A DNA stretch of 64,000 nucleotides from a virus: positions 1 through 64,000 of the IMG/VR virus record IMGVR_UViG_3300032289_001838; one strand, written 5' to 3'. The position numbers and the translations under genes are program-made. The notes under the pieces are model-generated. The model had not been told where the DNA came from. It made no database searches and was given only the letters and a program-made list of their open reading frames with translations. Positions 61,372 through 64,000 of this stretch are shown here, piece after piece (positions within the stretch are counted from its first letter, which is position 1; every line of letters begins with the position of its first letter).

Positions 61372-63078
61372 TTAATCCTCAAATTCAAATTCAACTTGTA
61401 CTGGACCTTCACGACGATTTCTACCTTTGAAATCACCCACAACTCCAGCTCCTGTAACAGTATTAATCTCTACTGGGTCTTTACATTCACCACCACTACC
61501 AGGTGGTTTGACTCCATTGCTACCAGGAGCATATCCACCTCCAGTAACAAATACTCGTCTACTTAACGTTTTATGCAAATTATCTCTTAGTAATTTAAGC
61601 TTAATTTGTTGTACTGGTATTTGTGTTTGATCTGGATTTGCATCATTCGTATTTTCCGCATCAATTTTACCAGCATCTACGTGACCGTGTGGATGTGGAT
61701 GAACGTGATGATACCAGTGTACGTGATCCAACAACCAATTGCAAAGATCATACATCCAATCTACAGTTGTTTGACCCAACAAAGCAGGTTCATTAGTTTC
61801 ACCGTATTGACCCAAAAATATTTGCGGAGCATTTATAGTAGCAGTATTATTTGTAGTGATAACAACCTGATCATTAGCATCAACGGTATATTCACTATCG
61901 GTAGTTACAGCATATCGTTTTTTACTAAAGTGTAGGGTCTCTGCAAATCTACTACTTAATATTAATCTATCAGAATTTATTACAATTTGATCACGATCTA
62001 AAGTGGGAAACTTAAAAGATGTTGATCCTTTAGGATTAAATCGTGGTTGTTCTTCTGTAGGCTTATTTTCACTATTAACCCCAAATATACTTTTGTATAC
62101 TGTTGTTTGCCAAGTACTTAAAGTATTTCCACTGGTAAACTGAATAGTACCACCATCATTATTAATATCTTCATCAATCTGACCTCCGTAGTTTTTTTCT
62201 TTTTCAGTTATAGCAGGTATAGGAGGTAATTTAGGATGTAACTGTTGTGCGGTTTTTTGAGCAATATTACGTTGTCTATTACGTATAGTTAGTTTAGGAT
62301 TTCCATATCCACCATCAACTGAATCTTTAAATAGATTTCCGTTTAAAGCATAAGATGGATAAGCACCTTTATCGTTTGAACGATTATCATCATACGCACT
62401 AAATCTTATAGATTGTCCGAATCTACTTTCTAGTATAGTGTCTCCTTCAAACTGACGAATACTACGTATGAATGGATTACATATAAAATAGTTGCCAAAA
62501 TACCCCGTTTGATTTTGATTAATAAATGCTGGATGACTTACATAACTTTTGCGGCTCTTGGGTTGTAAGTATGCAATTGCACTTTTACCATCGTCACTAC
62601 TAGATTTTTCAGTTATAAATTCTCCATTCGTTCCCAAAAAGTTTAAACGATTAAATGGCTTTGTATAATAATAGTTGTCTCCTATTTTTATGACTAAAAC
62701 GGTTTCGTTTAACAGTGGAAACTGAGTAATAGTGTTGTCTAAAGGAATAGCCCATGGTAGCTTATCATAAGCAGTTTGTTTTTCCTCACTTAAAACACGA
62801 ATTTTAGCTCTTCCAATATAACTAAAGTCAGTATCTGTTGCTACCGGTATTTTGTTATCATAATTCACTGGTATCTGTTGATATCTTACGGTTGGAGGAG
62901 GCTGTGAATTTTTATCCGTTGAAGTTTTTCCAAAAAACGGATGCTTATCATCTAAAATAATATCAACCACAACCGCCAATTTCAAAAAATTAGCATCTAC
63001 ATTACTAATAGATGTATTCATAACAGTTGAAGTGGAAGGATTTAATGACCTAACTATACTTGATACGTTCGTACTCAT
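61372..63078 (-). CDS. Central spike / OB-fold baseplate protein with His-rich motif
   Basis: The 568-residue protein has an OB-fold-like N-terminal segment (YIGRAKIRVLSEEKQTAYDK, then LPWAIPLDNTITQFPLLNET and GDNYYYTKPFNRLN), as in gp5/gpV spikes, and later beta-helix-like strands (EYTVDANDQVVITTNNTATI). A metal-site motif HWYHHVHPHPHGHVDAG follows at about residues 450-466. Spike tips of contractile phages bind iron through His-x-His, so this may be the point that pierces the membrane, although the motif is not at the very end. The C-terminus is acidic (VEFEFED). It shares a base with the previous gene and has no lysozyme domain, unlike T4 gp5. Confidence 0.6.
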   Translation of the reverse strand: MSTNVSSIVRSLNPSTSTVMNTSISNVDANFLKLAVVVDIILDDKHPFFGKTSTDKNSQPPPTVRYQQIPVNYDNKIPVATDTDFSYIGRAKIRVLSEEKQTAYDKLPWAIPLDNTITQFPLLNETVLVIKIGDNYYYTKPFNRLNFLGTNGEFITEKSSSDDGKSAIAYLQPKSRKSYVSHPAFINQNQTGYFGNYFICNPFIRSIRQFEGDTILESRFGQSIRFSAYDDNRSNDKGAYPSYALNGNLFKDSVDGGYGNPKLTIRNRQRNIAQKTAQQLHPKLPPIPAITEKEKNYGGQIDEDINNDGGTIQFTSGNTLSTWQTTVYKSIFGVNSENKPTEEQPRFNPKGSTSFKFPTLDRDQIVINSDRLILSSRFAETLHFSKKRYAVTTDSEYTVDANDQVVITTNNTATINAPQIFLGQYGETNEPALLGQTTVDWMYDLCNWLLDHVHWYHHVHPHPHGHVDAGKIDAENTNDANPDQTQIPVQQIKLKLLRDNLHKTLSRRVFVTGGGYAPGSNGVKPPGSGGECKDPVEINTVTGAGVVGDFKGRNRREGPVQVEFEFED

Positions 63079-63419
63079 TATGCTCCTTTGCTGATGGTAA
63101 TAACCTCATCCATTAATTGTTTTCTTTCATCTTCACTTAAAATCATAGCTGGTCCTTCTCCAGTAGCTTCACCTTTAGCAACCAATCGTTGTACCACGGC
63201 TGCTAATTTAACTAACTGTTCGTCGTTTTTAATTCCTACATCATAGTAATCTTTGATAAGAGGCACTATGATTACAGCGTCATTTACAGTTTTAATTAAA
63301 GTTCGTAACTCCGAGATCAAAATATCAATTTGATCTTTCTTATTCTCTGAATTTTTCACTATATCTTTACAAAGACCAGAAAAATTCTTTCCTTTGTAAA
63401 TTTCAAAATTTAAGTCCAT
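63078..63419 (-). CDS. Hypothetical protein, first gene of the baseplate transcript
   Basis: This 113-residue helical protein begins MDLNFEIYKGKNFSGLCKDI and has a central segment LISELRTLIKTVNDAVIIVP. No motif was recognised. It is the first gene after the sigma-factor terminator and follows a TATTTATA element by five bases, which makes it the likely start of the long baseplate transcript. Its stop overlaps the next start by one base. Probably structural or an assembly factor. Confidence 0.5.
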   Translation of the reverse strand: MDLNFEIYKGKNFSGLCKDIVKNSENKKDQIDILISELRTLIKTVNDAVIIVPLIKDYYDVGIKNDEQLVKLAAVVQRLVAKGEATGEGPAMILSEDERKQLMDEVITISKGA

Positions 63420-63424
63420 ATACC

Positions 63425-63432
63425 TATAAATA
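63425..63432 (-). promoter_or_regulatory. TATTTATA element between sigma terminator and baseplate genes
   Basis: Just after the terminator hairpin, TATTTATA on the coding strand ends five bases before the ATG at 63419. Position after a terminator is strong context for a new promoter; probably late. Confidence 0.5.
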
Positions 63433-63434
63433 GA

Positions 63435-63460
63435 AAAACCACTCCGATTGGAGTGGTTTT
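63435..63460 (-). terminator. Intrinsic terminator after the late sigma factor gene
   Basis: An 11-base-pair stem (AAAACCACTCC / GGAGTGGTTTT) with a four-base loop follows the sigma factor stop by 16 bases. The minus-strand transcript ends in a T-run. Confidence 0.85.
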
Positions 63461-63476
63461 ATTGATAATTTAGATA

Positions 63477-64000
63477 TTATAATGTTCCTCTATTACTATA
63501 ATTTCTCATTACAAGATTTTGATAACTTTTCATCTTGTTGATAACTTTGGTTATTTGTTGGGTTTTACAATTACTCAATTCTCTAATATACAAATATAAA
63601 GTTTTTTTGTTGAAGTTTTCTATTCTTTCACAGTTTCTAAATAGTTCAATTACAGCATAAGCGATATTTAGGTCTTTTTGTTTATTAAAAATCTTAGTTA
63701 TATTTGATTCCCAGTAATTTACAATCAACTTCATGAATTCTTGAGTCTGAATATCTTTATGATGTGCGTCTTCTGTTTGTAAACAAACTGATGATTCGCT
63801 TGGCGTTTCACTAATATCTACGTGTTGATTAAATCTTTTATAATTGTTATTGTTGTGAAATATTAAATAGTTTTTAGCTACGATACTAAAATAACTGAAT
63901 GCTTTTCCTTTTCCAGCTTGAAATTTATGAATATTCGTTACTAAATGTGAAACAGTTTCTTTTTGAATCTCCAATGGACTATTATCAAAATAAGTGAATT
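63477..64000 (-). CDS. Late transcription sigma factor (gp55-like), 5' partial
   Basis: The frame enters from the right edge, as codons before the TTG at 63974 stay open to base 64000 and read FTYFDNSPLEIQ. About 174 residues are visible. The segment HKFQAGKGKAFSYFSIVAKN, then YLIFHNNNNY, is the characteristic core of T4-type late sigma factors and is followed by a charged helical region with RELSNCKTQQITKVIN. In T4, gp55 replaces host sigma and, with the sliding clamp and gp33, starts transcription at TATAAATA late promoters. It is the first visible gene of the leftward run and is closed by a terminator, so it is a separate unit. Probable reader of the TATTTATA elements here. Confidence 0.75.
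   Translation of the reverse strand, partial: FTYFDNSPLEIQKETVSHLVTNIHKFQAGKGKAFSYFSIVAKNYLIFHNNNNYKRFNQHVDISETPSESSVCLQTEDAHHKDIQTQEFMKLIVNYWESNITKIFNKQKDLNIAYAVIELFRNCERIENFNKKTLYLYIRELSNCKTQQITKVINKMKSYQNLVMRNYSNRGTL

Noticed and set aside
63477-63974. Sigma factor starting at the TTG at 63974.
   Set aside because: The frame continues without stop to the window edge, so the true start is outside.

Overview
The window is an AT-rich stretch of a large T4-like contractile-tailed bacteriophage genome. The evidence is a linked set of T4-type virion genes in recognisable order: neck 13-14-15, terminase, portal, prohead protease, scaffold, major capsid, long tail sheath, baseplate wedges gp6 and gp25, an OB-fold/His-rich spike candidate, and a late sigma factor (gp55 type). 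Replication and recombination genes lie among them (primase, a fused Mre11-Rad50/gp47-gp46, a RuvC-like resolvase). Sequence similarity looks distant from T4 and closer to marine relatives. The host is unknown, but lipobox, envelope-spanning and O-glycosyltransferase features suggest a Gram-negative bacterium. The ends cut through a gene on each side.

Almost everything is transcribed leftwards (minus strand). From right to left: gp55 and its terminator; the baseplate/tail block (63.4-44.2 kb: spike, glycine-zipper protein, gp25, gp6, fibre-like protein, a 1,482-residue protein, and appendage proteins including an FG-GAP propeller); RuvC, primase and the MR fusion (44.2-39.6 kb); a glycosylation cluster (39.6-32.3 kb); the sheath and a homing endonuclease (32.2-26.6 kb); a run of small head-associated cargo-like genes (26.6-24.1 kb); the terminase, broken by a split intein with its own endonuclease gene (24.1-20.7 kb); portal to major capsid (20.6-11.7 kb); then a GP88-like protein, the neck genes and a collagen-like fibre (7.3-0 kb).

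Two plus-strand islands interrupt this. One (14.7-15.8 kb) holds two small genes inside the head block. The other (7.4-11.6 kb) holds a lipoprotein with a coiled coil and membrane helices, a mini MscS-like protein, an ankyrin-class III nucleotidyl cyclase, a 70-residue protein and a Mom-like DNA-modification acetyltransferase. The first three of these genes look like a small envelope-to-cyclic-nucleotide signalling unit, which I know from no phage.

The strongest special features are: (1) a large terminase encoded in two halves joined by an atypically split intein (31-residue IntN, 114-residue IntC) with a Vsr-like homing endonuclease gene between them; (2) the ankyrin-cyclase island; (3) N-terminal peptides resembling T4 capsid-targeting sequences on a flavoprotein, a ligase-like protein, a GP88 protein and small proteins; (4) the octamer TATTTATA repeatedly placed 4-5 bases before start codons, implying late promoters with leaderless messages; and (5) a Ser/Thr-rich collagen-like fibre together with autotransporter-heptosyltransferase-like enzymes. 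No tRNA, CRISPR array or transposon was seen, and no stretch over 300 bases lacks a gene.
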